Source: Pseudo-nitzschia pungens (Eukaryota; Bacillariophyta; Bacillariophyceae; Bacillariales; Bacillariaceae). Taken from it: a stretch of DNA of 64,000 nt. The notes beneath the pieces are model-generated. The model searched no databases, was not told the DNA's origin, and worked only from the letters and a program-made list of their open reading frames with translations. Below are positions 9,850 through 19,826 of this stretch, piece after piece; position 1 is the stretch's first letter; the number at the start of each line of letters is the position of its first letter. The stretch spans positions 1,550,001 through 1,614,000 of the forward strand of contig CM074768.1 in assembly GCA_037355855.1 (NCBI GenBank), given 5' to 3'. The translations under genes were made by a program, and so were the position numbers.

Positions 9850-12807
9850 ATGCCTCTCCCCCCGCCAGCTTCCAGGCGAAAAAGGTCTCCCTTGGCTAAC
9901 ACTCCTTCAAACAAACGCGCCTTTACGGGGACCCCTTCCCGCCGACTACCTGCTGGTTCCGTTCTTCAGGCTACTCCCTCTCCCCCTCCCTCTCCCCGTA
10001 CAGCTAGGGATTCGCTCCCTTCTGATGATGATATGTCCTTCACTTCTGCCGTGTCTACTGGTGCACTAGATGATGTTGATATGAGCACTGAGCAGTCAGG
10101 CACTGGGCATTCAGACACAGGGCATTCAGGCAGTGGGCAGTCCGACAGTGGGACGTCTGACAGTGGGAAGTCCAACAGTGGGAAGCCCAACAGTGGAAAT
10201 TCCAACAGTGGGACGTCCAACAGTGGGAAGCCCAACAGTGGAAAGTCCAACAGTGCGACGTCTAGGGATGGCCAGCCAGGCTCTGAGCACTCAGACTCTA
10301 AGCACCCTCCTTCCAAGGTCTCTCCTTCCAAGTCTAGTCTGAAACAAGCTACTCTTGCTTTTCTTTCTGACACACCGTCTGCAGAGCGACATGCCCTGCG
10401 CAAGAAAGCCCTGGCTGCTGCCAACAAAGCTCACTCAGATTCCTTCCTCTGGTGCTTCTACGGTAAGGGGCCTTTTACTGGTCGTGCTTCCATTCCCACC
10501 CCTATCCACACTCTTCGTAAAACTCCAGCAGGATCCCGGCTATGGACTGGGTGTCCTAGCCCCACTCACTTCTTCAGCAAGAAAGATGGGAATGACAAGA
10601 AATCCATCCATGATGTCTGTCAGTCTGCCATCCCTCCAGCATATGCTCAAGCTTTTCCTGACAACCCTGAGTGGAAAACTGCTTCTGTGGAGTCCCTGGT
10701 TTCCCTTGCTTCTCTCTGCTTTCAAGCCTCTGCAGACTGGACCAAGCAACCTTCAGGCCATGCTCTGAAGAGATGTCTTATTGGTTTGGCCAAGATGTCT
10801 CCTGAGTGTTTTGATGACCTGTATTGTGAAGGTAACCTTTTGCCCAGCACTGAAGGACGAGTTTGGTTGGCAGCCAATCAGGTGCTTGGCTCCCACTGGT
10901 ATTTCAAGAAGCGACCTCCTACACCTGCGCCAACTGCAGTTGATGATGCTTCCACTTCCAAATCAGTGTCCTTTCTTCCTGGTGGTGGTGATGCTACTGT
11001 CTTGTCCTCCTCTGCTGGGCATTTCCTCCAACGCCGAGGGGTTTGCTCCAGTGATTCTAGAGCTCCAGTGGATGTCACTGCTGGCACCAAGTGTTCTCAT
11101 CGTTCTTATGTCACTCTGTCCCTTCCAAGGTTGATGTCACAACACCCTGGGGAACTATATGATGAGCTGCTCAAGTCTCTCAAGGAAGCTTTGGATCTAC
11201 TATGGACTGTTGACAAGCGCCTGGTGTTGTATGTTTTTCCCTCCAGAGCCAGGCTCAACCCCAAGGCCAAGCCTGTTACCAAGTTTTGGACGACACTTCC
11301 TGACAGGAAGACCTTGGAATTGTATGTTGCTCAGCTCTGGCTTCGCAGTAGAACTGCTCCTCATCTACGCTTCTTTGTGGGCCACAGTGCTTCCCTGGAG
11401 AAACTCTTTTCAACACAATTGCTCCAGAGGCTCAGAGACCGTGACATGGACCTGAAATATGACCACATACAGGCCCCAGTTATTGTCACATGTGGCTTTC
11501 TCCTTGGATCTTACATGCAGAGTTTTGATCTTGACCACTACAACGAATTGCTTCAGACTCATCCCAGGTTTCAGGCATGTCCCATTGCTGTTATCAGGAA
11601 GAATATCAGCCTTGACAACTCCAGAACTCCTGATCCCAATCCTGTTCTGGCTGCACATGTTTTGTGTGATGCTACAAAGCGCGCCCAAACTGTTAAGCTC
11701 CTCAAAGCCCAGTTCAATCGGTGCAAACCTTCGGACATTGCCTCTCTCCCTGATGGTAAATTCTACAAGTTTATTGAGACAGCTACCAATCCTTCTGACA
11801 GACCTCTTCCCCCCTCCAAGCTCAAGACTGTTCGCCAGGCTAAGCACCGCCAAACTAAATTTATTGAGAGCCATGAAACTGCTCCTGTTCTGGGGGTAGT
11901 TGATCTTGATCTTCCAGTTGACCTGGGCCAAGGGCTGGGTTTGAAGACACTGCGCAGTGTGCTTCTGGGTATCAGAACCCGTGACAATTGGTCATGGCCT
12001 CTTTTTCTTTCTGTCGATACCAGTTCATACCGAGGCGAGATCCTTGCTTTGTACAATATCACTACCAAGGCTGAAGCAATGGCCATGTTGTCTTTCCTGC
12101 CTATTATACTGGAAGCTCATTATGGTTCTTGTGTTCGACAATGGTTCTCTTCTGAGTGCTTGACTGAAATGGAAGCCTACCATTGGGATGCTGCTGCCAA
12201 TTGTGTTGTGGAAACTGAACCTGCTGCAGATCCAATGCAGGATGACTCTCTTCCCTTTTTTGGTGATGGGGATGCAAGAGATTGGGAACTTGTTGATGAT
12301 GACTTGTCAGTTGACCTTGCACCAGACCTTACCTTTGATCTGGATCTGCACTTTAACCTCCAAGCTCGTGCTGACAGTGGTGGTGGCGGATTTGATGATT
12401 CTCAATCCATGGATACTTTAGCAACCGGTACTTCCAATCTCACTGATGTCCAGGCTTCAGCGCCTGCAGGTGGTGTTCCTACTGGAGGTGATTCTTCCAA
12501 TGTTGCCAAGGCTGATGCCTCTCCTGGTATTCCTCCTGAAGTTCCCCCTGCAGTTCCTGACCCTCCCCAGAATGCTATGGCTGGTGACCTCCCTGTGGCC
12601 TCTCCTGATTCCTCAACTGCAGTTCCTGCTGCCGGTGGTGGGGAAGACGCAGCCTCTGCATTGAGGCTTGGAGTTGCTGCAATTGCATTCTCCTCCAGCC
12701 ATGATGCTAGTGTCAGTGATTTGAGCCATGCCAATGTTTCCACCAAATCAGCTCCGGCAACTCTTCCATCCCTGCGACAGACTGGGTTTCCTTCTGATCA
12801 TGGTTAG
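9850..12807 (+). CDS. LINE copy 1 ORF1 protein
   Basis: A 985-residue protein, the same length as in copy 2. LINE ORF1 proteins usually bind element RNA and form the RNP, and I assume this role here from position only. Residues about 1-60 are basic and Pro-rich. Residues about 75-140 form an imperfect five-residue Ser/Gly/Asn repeat (NSGKS type) from a 15-bp DNA repeat. The middle (about 420-770) is a globular region of unknown family with RLVLYVFPSRARLNPKAKPV, PHLRFFVGHSASLEKL and DHIQAPVIVTCGFLLGS. The C-terminal 150 residues are acidic and then Pro/Ala-rich. I see no CCHC knuckle or RRM. Its TAG stop (12805-12807) overlaps the ORF2 start. Confidence 0.88.
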   Translation: MPLPPPASRRKRSPLANTPSNKRAFTGTPSRRLPAGSVLQATPSPPPSPRTARDSLPSDDDMSFTSAVSTGALDDVDMSTEQSGTGHSDTGHSGSGQSDSGTSDSGKSNSGKPNSGNSNSGTSNSGKPNSGKSNSATSRDGQPGSEHSDSKHPPSKVSPSKSSLKQATLAFLSDTPSAERHALRKKALAAANKAHSDSFLWCFYGKGPFTGRASIPTPIHTLRKTPAGSRLWTGCPSPTHFFSKKDGNDKKSIHDVCQSAIPPAYAQAFPDNPEWKTASVESLVSLASLCFQASADWTKQPSGHALKRCLIGLAKMSPECFDDLYCEGNLLPSTEGRVWLAANQVLGSHWYFKKRPPTPAPTAVDDASTSKSVSFLPGGGDATVLSSSAGHFLQRRGVCSSDSRAPVDVTAGTKCSHRSYVTLSLPRLMSQHPGELYDELLKSLKEALDLLWTVDKRLVLYVFPSRARLNPKAKPVTKFWTTLPDRKTLELYVAQLWLRSRTAPHLRFFVGHSASLEKLFSTQLLQRLRDRDMDLKYDHIQAPVIVTCGFLLGSYMQSFDLDHYNELLQTHPRFQACPIAVIRKNISLDNSRTPDPNPVLAAHVLCDATKRAQTVKLLKAQFNRCKPSDIASLPDGKFYKFIETATNPSDRPLPPSKLKTVRQAKHRQTKFIESHETAPVLGVVDLDLPVDLGQGLGLKTLRSVLLGIRTRDNWSWPLFLSVDTSSYRGEILALYNITTKAEAMAMLSFLPIILEAHYGSCVRQWFSSECLTEMEAYHWDAAANCVVETEPAADPMQDDSLPFFGDGDARDWELVDDDLSVDLAPDLTFDLDLHFNLQARADSGGGGFDDSQSMDTLATGTSNLTDVQASAPAGGVPTGGDSSNVAKADASPGIPPEVPPAVPDPPQNAMAGDLPVASPDSSTAVPAAGGGEDAASALRLGVAAIAFSSSHDASVSDLSHANVSTKSAPATLPSLRQTGFPSDHG

Positions 12808-15800
12808 CTCTTCTGGTATGAGGTTTGATGGGATGCCTTCCACTCCAAATCCTATCAATGCTTCTACTGTTTCTCCCTTTTCCTCCTCCGCCTCTTCCCC
12901 TGTCTCTCAGTTTGTCCAATTAACTCTTCATGGAGACTCTCTTGCTGCTAAGGATTCTGATAGTTTTGGACATCCTTTTCCCCAAGCTCCATCATCTAAT
13001 TCCACCATCATCACCTTCCAAAACATTGGGCCTCAGCGTAGAGCTTCCTTTATGTCCATGTCCAAGCACAACTCCCGTCAATTTGTCAAGAGCAATGCCA
13101 GTGTGGCTCTTTTTGCTGAACATTGTTTGAATGAATCCAAACTCCTGCCATGTGATCTTTTCAATCGGCGCATGAAGAATATCAGTCCCTCAAGTTTTTC
13201 CTACCTTGCCAACAACAAGCATGAAGCTTCTGACTGTTCATGGCTTCAGCCTGGTGGTACAGGGTTTTCCATTGATCAACTGTTCAGTTCCCACAAGATT
13301 GCCCATGGGGCTGATCCTTCTGGTCTTGGGAGATGGTCCTTTGTCAAGTTTCAGGGCAGGGAGGGTTACACTGTCACTATGTTTTCTGCTTACTGCCCTG
13401 TTGAAAATGACAGGGACCTTGGTTCCGTCTGGAATCAACAGTACCGATACTTTCAAGCAGCTGAAAATCTTTTCAGTCCCAACCCATGTATTCTCTTTCA
13501 CAGGGATTTGACTGCTGCCCTTCAGGTCTGTCTGGGTGCAGGTGACCAGGTCATTCTTGGGATTGATCAAAATGCTGATGTTCGGACTGATGGCTTGTCT
13601 TTTGAGCTCAAGGCTCTTGGTTTCAGAGATGCCATTCTTACCCTTCATAGTCAGTCTTCTCCTCCTGCCACTCACAACCGCAACACTACCAGAACACCAA
13701 TTGATGCCATTTGGGTCTCTGAGAATGTTGATGTTCTCAGGGCTGGGTATTGTCCCTTTGGTGGCGCCTATGGTATGGAATCGGACCACAGAATGCTTTG
13801 GATTGAAGTCTGTAATTGCAGCCTCATGGGCAAACACCTGCCACCTACCGTGAGCTTCTCTCATTCCAAACTCCAGTCCTCCCACCCTCATCTGCGCCAA
13901 CGGTATTTCAAGCGTGTCAGGCACAGCTTTCTCAAGGCTGGAGTGTTTTCTCTCCAAGCTAAGCTGGAACACCTCCTGGCTCAGTTTCAGTCTGGGGATA
14001 TTTCTGTGCGCGCTGCTCTCATCACCACATATGAAGTCCTCCATGAAACCTCCACCTCTCTCAGGCTCTCTGTTGAACAAAACCTTTGCCACACAAGAGC
14101 TGGTCTGGTTCCATGGTCCCCGAAGCTGCAAGTCTATCGTGATACAATTGACTTTTGGCGGCGTGTTGTTAAGCTGAGACAGGGTGTGTCCACCAGTCAT
14201 ACTGTTTTGAAAAGGCTGGCATGCAAGCTTTCTCTCTACAAAGGAGAACACTGTGATCTTTCCAGTGCTGTCCTCCACCTGAAACAAGCTTACAGGCAAT
14301 ACCGGGCAGTGAAAAAATTGGCCCCCTCTTGGCGAGACTCCTTCAATCAAGGCCTGGTGGATGCACTTCTTGCTGAAGGCAAACCTCACAACCAGAATGC
14401 TTCCCAGATTCGTGCCCGGATGCGCAGGGAACGTCTTCAAAGAGAGCTTGGCCTTGCTGCTAGGTCTATTCGGGGACGTGTCAACAAGTCAGCTGTCTTG
14501 CGAGCTATTGCAGTTGGCCCTGATGGTGCTGAACAGGTCTTGGAGACCCAGTCCACTATGGTTCCAGCTATGGCTGAATCCAATGTCCGGCGTCAACAGC
14601 AGTGTCTTGGCACTCCCTCCATGACTCCCTCCTTCATTCAAGATTTTGGCTACCTCGGCACAGCCCATGCTTCTGCTCAAGTTCTTGATGGCACATATAA
14701 TCCTCCTCCTGCCACTGACAAATACCTGTCTGAATTTCTTTCTTGTCTCAAAGTCCCTGCCTCTATTCTGAGTTTGCCTCCCTTTGACTATTCAGTGTGT
14801 CCAGCTGACAATGCTGCTGCCTGGAAACACCAGAGGGAACGCACAGCAAGTGAACCTTCATGTTTGAGTTTTGCCCACCACAAGGCTTTTGCCCTGGATC
14901 CCCAGTTGAACAAGTTTGACACTCTACTGAGATCAGTCCCATTAATTGTTGGCTTCTCTCCTTCTGCCTGGCAGGTCATCACGGATGTTGAGATATTCAA
15001 GAAACCTGGTGAATATAGAGTGGATAAGATGAGACTCATCCAGTTGATGTCTCCTGAGTTCCAAATCAACAACAAGATGATTGGCAGACGCATTCTTGCC
15101 CATGCTGAACGTGCCAATGCAGTGGCGGTTGATCAACATGGAAGCAGGAAACACCACAAGGCCATCAACACCTGCTTGAACAAGAAGCTCATCTGTGATG
15201 TGTTGAGGCAGAAGCGCAGATCCGGTGCTGTTGCTATGAATGATGCCAAGGGCTGTTATGATAGAATCTCTCATCCCATTGCAGGTCTCACTCTCCAGAG
15301 CTTTGGTGTTCCTGCACATGTGTGTGAAGTTCTTCTGTCTACTCTGCAACATGCTAAGCACCACATCAAAACTGGTTTTGGTCGGTCAGGTCCTGTGTAT
15401 GGTGATGAACCTGTTCCTCTCAGTGGTTGTGGCCAAGGCAATGGTATTGGTCCAACTCTTTGGGCTTTGGTGTCAACAATTGTCTTCCGAATGATGCAAC
15501 AGGCTGGGCATGGTGTCCATCTTATCACTTCTTTGTCACTGCAACTGGTTTCTCTTGTGGGTTTTGCCTTTGTGGATGACACAGATTTGTTTTGTGCTGG
15601 CTCTGATTCCTCAACATCTGGTGAAGAATTAGCTGTTGACTTTCAGGAAGCTCTTGACCGATGGGCTGGTGGGATAATTGCCACTGGTGGTGCGATTGAA
15701 CCTGCCAAATCTTTCTGTTATTTGATTGATTTCAAATGGAATGGATCTGGTTGGGACTATCGCTCCATTGCTGACATGCCCGGTGACTTCTCTGTTGCTG

Positions 15801-18640
15801 ATAAGAATGGCAATCGCGCTACCCTGGATCGTTTTGAAGTTGACCATGCTGACAAGACCCTTGGGGTTTTTATCTCCATGGATGGCAATGAGGAAGCCCA
15901 GATTGCTCACATGAAGTCACAGTCTCAGTCTTTTGGCTCTCAACTCAAGGCTTCCAAGTGTGAGAAGCGAGCATCCCTCTACACATTCAAGTATTCTTTC
16001 ATGAAGTCTGTTGAATACCCCATGCCTGTCACGCAACTTGATGAGGCCACTTGGACAAAGATCATTCACCCAGCTCTTGTTCCTGTGCTGAATAAAGCAG
16101 GGATGTCACGGACATTTCCCAGACATGTGTTCTATGGTCCTTCCCTCTATCAAGGCTTTGGTTTCATTCACCCCTACCTCCTCCAAGAGTTCAGTCATAT
16201 TGCCACCCTCTTTCAGGAATCTGTCAGGTCCTCCCAAACTGGTAGGATTCTCAGGCTAACTGCTGAGTCTCTACGGCTCGAACTTGGCATTCCTCTCCAT
16301 CTTGGTGTCACACCGTATCATCCTTTTGCTTCCTACGTCACTCCTTGCTGGTACAAACATGTGTGGAAGTTTTTCTCTGTTCACCCTGTGAGCTTGTTTG
16401 AAGACTTCCCAGATCTTCCCCTGCTACGTTCCAATGACTGCTATCTCATGCAAGCCTTTGTCAACGCTGGCTTCAGAGGTGCTGACTTGTCCCTCTTGAA
16501 TCACATGCGCATGTCACTCAAGGCTATCTCCCTTGCTGACATTTGTACTCCAGATGGGAAGAGACTCTCTCCCATGGCTTTCCAGCTGACATCCTCCAAT
16601 CACTTGAGGGATCATCTTGACTGGCCGAGATGTCCTCCATCTTGGCCTCCAGCAGCAAAGCGCTTTTGGACTAAGGCACTTCAGACCTGTTTTCTTCCCC
16701 CTTGTCCACCCCCTGCAGCCAGGGCACTAGCTCCTTCTTTTCATCTTGGGCCTTGGCTCTCTCCCCAGACAGCTTCTCTTTGGCCTTGGTTTTTGTCTCC
16801 ATCCACCAACAGAATATTCTTCAAAACTTCTACTGGCTGGACTGTGAGCACCTCCCAGGGCAGGGGCAGATACAGGGTCACTGCGGAACTCCTTTCTGAC
16901 AAACCAGCCTGCGCTGATGTGCTTGTCTGCCCTGTTATCTGTGGCCAAGTTGTTCGAGTGGTTGGGTCCTCTGCTTTTGTTTCCGAACCTCCTGACATGG
17001 ATCCTCTGGAGTACAATCCATATGATTCTCTTCCAGACTCCCCAGTAGATGCCTTTGATGCACTCTGTGAGTCTCCAAGGGTACTTCTCCACAAATATTC
17101 TCTACCACAGGCTGGCTGTCAACACCTTGTTGATGCTATCCAGAGTGGTACTGCCAGTGCTGTTTGTGATGGGTCATTTGATCCGGACATTCTCAGAGGA
17201 ACTTCTGCATTCATTTTGTCACCCAATACCTCCACCAAGACTGCTTCATTGTTCCTCACTGGCTGTAATTTTGTCAGTGGATCCCCTGAGGATCAGTCAT
17301 CCTACAGGAGTGAACTGGCAGGTATCATTGGAGTTCTCACCTGTTGCACTGCTCTGGTGAATCTTTTTGATATTGCTTCTGGCTCTATCACTATTGCTCT
17401 GGATGGTGACACAGCTCTCAAACAGGCTCAGGGATCTTGGCCTTTGGTTATTTCCCAGAAGTCTTTTGACTATGTTTATGTCATCAGAAACATGATTTCT
17501 GCCCTGCCAATCTCTGTGCACTTTCAGTGGGTTCAGGGCCATCAAGCTGGAATCTTTCTTGATTGGTGGGCCCTTCGCAATCATCAGGTTGACAGCATGG
17601 CAAAGGCCTTTCTCTCTGTTCATAGAGCTTCGGCCCATCACTATCCCAGACTTGTGTTTGAGCCTTGGGCATTTTCTCTCAATGGATGCAAGTGTTCAAG
17701 GTTTGATCAGAATGCTCTGCATGTTGCCATTTCTGGTCCTCCTCTTCTTCAATACTGGCAGACCCACCATGATATTCCCATTCCACAACCTGTTTTGAGT
17801 TCCATCCATTGGTGTGCCCATCTGTCTGCCTTCAAGCGATTACCTCCTGGAATGCAACGGTGGTTTGTCAAATTTGCTTCTGGATGCATTGGTGTTGGCA
17901 ACCAACTACTTCACTACCAGTATCAGGATCACTCCCGGTGCCCATTGTGTGATGCAGACAACGAGAAGGTCTCTCATGTGCTCTCCTGCAAGGACACTGG
18001 GGCAGTACAGCACAGTGTGTCAGCTTTCAAGGGACCACTGCAGAAGAGGCTTGAAGTTGAACAAACTGATCCATCATTGGTTGTTGCCATTGTGGATCTT
18101 CTCACCAGAGTTCGGAAGGGCCAGACCATTTATCCATCATCCTACTCCCCTGCAATTGCGTCTGCTGTCAGGGCACAGAGGACTATTGGCTGGCACAACT
18201 GGCTTCTTGGTAGGTGGTCTCCTCGCTGGTATCAAATCCAGGCTGATTACTACTCCCACATTGGAAGCAAGCGCTCTCCCAAACGTTGGGCTACAGCTGT
18301 CATCCATCAGTTCTTTCTTACCTCCTGGGATCTTTGGACTTATAGGAATGAACGACTCCATGGTCCTGGGGGTACCCTGGATGCTGAACAACACCAATCT
18401 CTTGATGCTTCCATCACTTCAGAATTGGCAATTGGTGCAGCTGGTGCACTTCCCCAGTCACACTCCCTGTTACAAACCCCTTTCCACGTCCTACAAGGTT
18501 ACACCCTGACTGCCAAGCGGCAGTGGCTTGCAACCATCCACCTTGCAAGGAAGCAGTATGCAGCGCCTGTCCCACCAGTGCAGCCATACCAACAAGAAGC
18601 TGCTCTTCTCAGAGCCTGGCTTACTGGACCTCAGGGTTGA
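12800..18640 (+). CDS. LINE copy 1 ORF2: endonuclease, reverse transcriptase, RNase H, zinc finger
   Basis: A 1946-residue replicase for target-primed reverse transcription. I chose the ATG at 12800 because it lies in ATGGTTAG, sharing bases with the ORF1 stop; the frame is open further upstream, to an ATG at 12728 inside ORF1. Domains: apurinic-type EEP endonuclease (about 60-370; GIDQNAD near 254, DAIW near 310, SDH near 327); RT (about 760-1100; AVAMNDAKGCYDRIS, SGCGQGNGIGPTLW, FVDDTD near 922); RNase H (about 1450-1600; CDGSFD near 1455, SYRSEL near 1500, ALDGDTAL, HQVDSMAK near 1597); a CX2CX8HX4C finger (CPLCD...HVLSC) near 1713. All catalytic motifs are present and there is no internal stop. 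Large for a LINE ORF2. Confidence 0.92.
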   Translation: MVSSSGMRFDGMPSTPNPINASTVSPFSSSASSPVSQFVQLTLHGDSLAAKDSDSFGHPFPQAPSSNSTIITFQNIGPQRRASFMSMSKHNSRQFVKSNASVALFAEHCLNESKLLPCDLFNRRMKNISPSSFSYLANNKHEASDCSWLQPGGTGFSIDQLFSSHKIAHGADPSGLGRWSFVKFQGREGYTVTMFSAYCPVENDRDLGSVWNQQYRYFQAAENLFSPNPCILFHRDLTAALQVCLGAGDQVILGIDQNADVRTDGLSFELKALGFRDAILTLHSQSSPPATHNRNTTRTPIDAIWVSENVDVLRAGYCPFGGAYGMESDHRMLWIEVCNCSLMGKHLPPTVSFSHSKLQSSHPHLRQRYFKRVRHSFLKAGVFSLQAKLEHLLAQFQSGDISVRAALITTYEVLHETSTSLRLSVEQNLCHTRAGLVPWSPKLQVYRDTIDFWRRVVKLRQGVSTSHTVLKRLACKLSLYKGEHCDLSSAVLHLKQAYRQYRAVKKLAPSWRDSFNQGLVDALLAEGKPHNQNASQIRARMRRERLQRELGLAARSIRGRVNKSAVLRAIAVGPDGAEQVLETQSTMVPAMAESNVRRQQQCLGTPSMTPSFIQDFGYLGTAHASAQVLDGTYNPPPATDKYLSEFLSCLKVPASILSLPPFDYSVCPADNAAAWKHQRERTASEPSCLSFAHHKAFALDPQLNKFDTLLRSVPLIVGFSPSAWQVITDVEIFKKPGEYRVDKMRLIQLMSPEFQINNKMIGRRILAHAERANAVAVDQHGSRKHHKAINTCLNKKLICDVLRQKRRSGAVAMNDAKGCYDRISHPIAGLTLQSFGVPAHVCEVLLSTLQHAKHHIKTGFGRSGPVYGDEPVPLSGCGQGNGIGPTLWALVSTIVFRMMQQAGHGVHLITSLSLQLVSLVGFAFVDDTDLFCAGSDSSTSGEELAVDFQEALDRWAGGIIATGGAIEPAKSFCYLIDFKWNGSGWDYRSIADMPGDFSVADKNGNRATLDRFEVDHADKTLGVFISMDGNEEAQIAHMKSQSQSFGSQLKASKCEKRASLYTFKYSFMKSVEYPMPVTQLDEATWTKIIHPALVPVLNKAGMSRTFPRHVFYGPSLYQGFGFIHPYLLQEFSHIATLFQESVRSSQTGRILRLTAESLRLELGIPLHLGVTPYHPFASYVTPCWYKHVWKFFSVHPVSLFEDFPDLPLLRSNDCYLMQAFVNAGFRGADLSLLNHMRMSLKAISLADICTPDGKRLSPMAFQLTSSNHLRDHLDWPRCPPSWPPAAKRFWTKALQTCFLPPCPPPAARALAPSFHLGPWLSPQTASLWPWFLSPSTNRIFFKTSTGWTVSTSQGRGRYRVTAELLSDKPACADVLVCPVICGQVVRVVGSSAFVSEPPDMDPLEYNPYDSLPDSPVDAFDALCESPRVLLHKYSLPQAGCQHLVDAIQSGTASAVCDGSFDPDILRGTSAFILSPNTSTKTASLFLTGCNFVSGSPEDQSSYRSELAGIIGVLTCCTALVNLFDIASGSITIALDGDTALKQAQGSWPLVISQKSFDYVYVIRNMISALPISVHFQWVQGHQAGIFLDWWALRNHQVDSMAKAFLSVHRASAHHYPRLVFEPWAFSLNGCKCSRFDQNALHVAISGPPLLQYWQTHHDIPIPQPVLSSIHWCAHLSAFKRLPPGMQRWFVKFASGCIGVGNQLLHYQYQDHSRCPLCDADNEKVSHVLSCKDTGAVQHSVSAFKGPLQKRLEVEQTDPSLVVAIVDLLTRVRKGQTIYPSSYSPAIASAVRAQRTIGWHNWLLGRWSPRWYQIQADYYSHIGSKRSPKRWATAVIHQFFLTSWDLWTYRNERLHGPGGTLDAEQHQSLDASITSELAIGAAGALPQSHSLLQTPFHVLQGYTLTAKRQWLATIHLARKQYAAPVPPVQPYQQEAALLRAWLTGPQG

Positions 18641-18938
18641 TTACACTTTGTACCTTGGTTTTGTCTTCTGTTCCTGCTTCTTATCCTGTCCCATCCCTTT
18701 TGATACTGGATCTTATCCCAATATCTTCATTCCCATTTCACTTTCTCTCAAGTCACTCTTTTGTGGGACTTGTTTGTCCTTCCCCTGCTTGATGTTCAAG
18801 GTTTGTTTGAAAATTTGTCGTTCTGCCACTTGGGGTCCTGACTCTATGATGGAGGCGACGTTAAAGTCTGGCTACAGACTGAGTAATTTAGTTTCACCTT
18901 TGGTGATTAAAGTTATTTAAATACGTATATTATTATTA
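18641..18938 (+). other. LINE copy 1 3' UTR
   Basis: 298 bp, the same length as the copy 2 3' UTR (53131-53428), ending ACGTATATTATTATT(A). There is no poly(A) tail. Near the end TGGTTACAGACTGAGTAA and TTTCACCTTTGGTGATTAAAG are kept in both copies; GTTTCACCTTTGGTGA could form a small hairpin for recognition by the RT, which is inference. Confidence 0.75.
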
Positions 18939-19826
18939 CTTGAATTGGTCTGATACATGCTGGGAGGACTTGTCTCTAATTCTGATAATCTCCAAGAGGT
19001 TAGTCACCGGATCAATGCAGGTTAGGGCTTTGAAGTTGTAGTTCTTGCCCTGAGCTGTGATCTTCCATGGGCCTATAAGATCCACATGTATCTCGTTGAA
19101 TGGTGCTAGTGGCGCTTCTTTTGGTGGTAGTTTGCCATATTTGGAGTGCTGGTTCTTGTATTTAATGCAGCTGTCGGGGCAGATGTAAGTCTTGCAAAGA
19201 TTGGATAGGTTGTCGATGTAGAATCTTGAGGAGATAGTTTGATATAGCCTGGTGGATCCACAATGACCCAACAGTAGATGGTACCATTTGATGGTATCAT
19301 TAGAAAGGGAGCTTGGTATGTATAAGCGCCAGTTGTCTGGGTTGGATTGATTGGCATAGCAGAGGATGTTATTGCCTTCTAATTCTTGGTAGAAGAAGGC
19401 TTTGGATTGAATCTTGAACTTGATCGTAGGATCCTTCTGTTGATGAAGATAAATATTGGAATAGTTCACCGGGCATTCTAGGTCTTGGTTGTTTGGTAGG
19501 TTGACTAGGCACTCATTGTTCAGCAAGCAGGATTGTAATTCCTGGTCTGCGTCATTGCATAAGTGCCGGAAGAGGTTGGGGAACTCTGTCAGAAACAGTT
19601 CTTCATCTTGTTTAGGGACTTCAAGCTTCAAGAAATCGATTAAGGTGCCCTTTGAAAGGGCTTTCTTCCCTTCAGTAGGTGGATCCATCTGGGGGAGTCT
19701 GGAGAAGGCATCTGCAAGGACATTCTTCTTGCCTTCAACATAGGTGAGGTTTACACCGAATTCTTCAAGGAATAATCTCCACCGGAGGACTCGTTGGACT
19801 GATAGGGTTCGGAAGGTAAGGTTCTT
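18939..19826. repeat. 888-bp direct duplication flanking LINE copy 1, right copy
   Basis: Partner of 6781-7668. The gypsy B pol sequence continues without a break beyond 19826, so this copy is in its original context on the right, while the left copy is in its original context on the left. Confidence 0.9.

Larger units (their letters stand above)
7669..18938 (+). mobile_element. LINE copy 1, full length, two intact ORFs (EN-RT-RNase H type)
   Basis: An 11,270-bp non-LTR retrotransposon: 5' UTR of 2.18 kb, ORF1, ORF2 and a 298-bp 3' UTR ending in a short ATT repeat, with no poly(A). The boundaries come from comparison with LINE copy 2 (42344-53428): the start GCGACGCGC is shared, and the 3' end ...TACGTATATTATTATT is shared. 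EN plus RNase H in ORF2 places it with I/Ambal-like LINEs, though the clade needs a tree. Flanked by the 888-bp duplication. The two copies differ by scattered single bases and by about 185 bp of repeat length in the 5' UTR, so both are recent. Confidence 0.9.

Noticed and set aside
13238..14440. A 400-codon minus-strand open frame, repeated at 47728-48930
   Set aside because: It lies antisense to the LINE ORF2 endonuclease region and is conserved in the second copy only because the whole LINE is. It has no recognisable domain and a composition dictated by the sense codons.
18641..18920. Open frames over the LINE 3' UTR (18523-18792, 18528-18920)
   Set aside because: They run in other frames through the ORF2 end and UTR, and show no motif; UTR conservation explains their presence in both copies.
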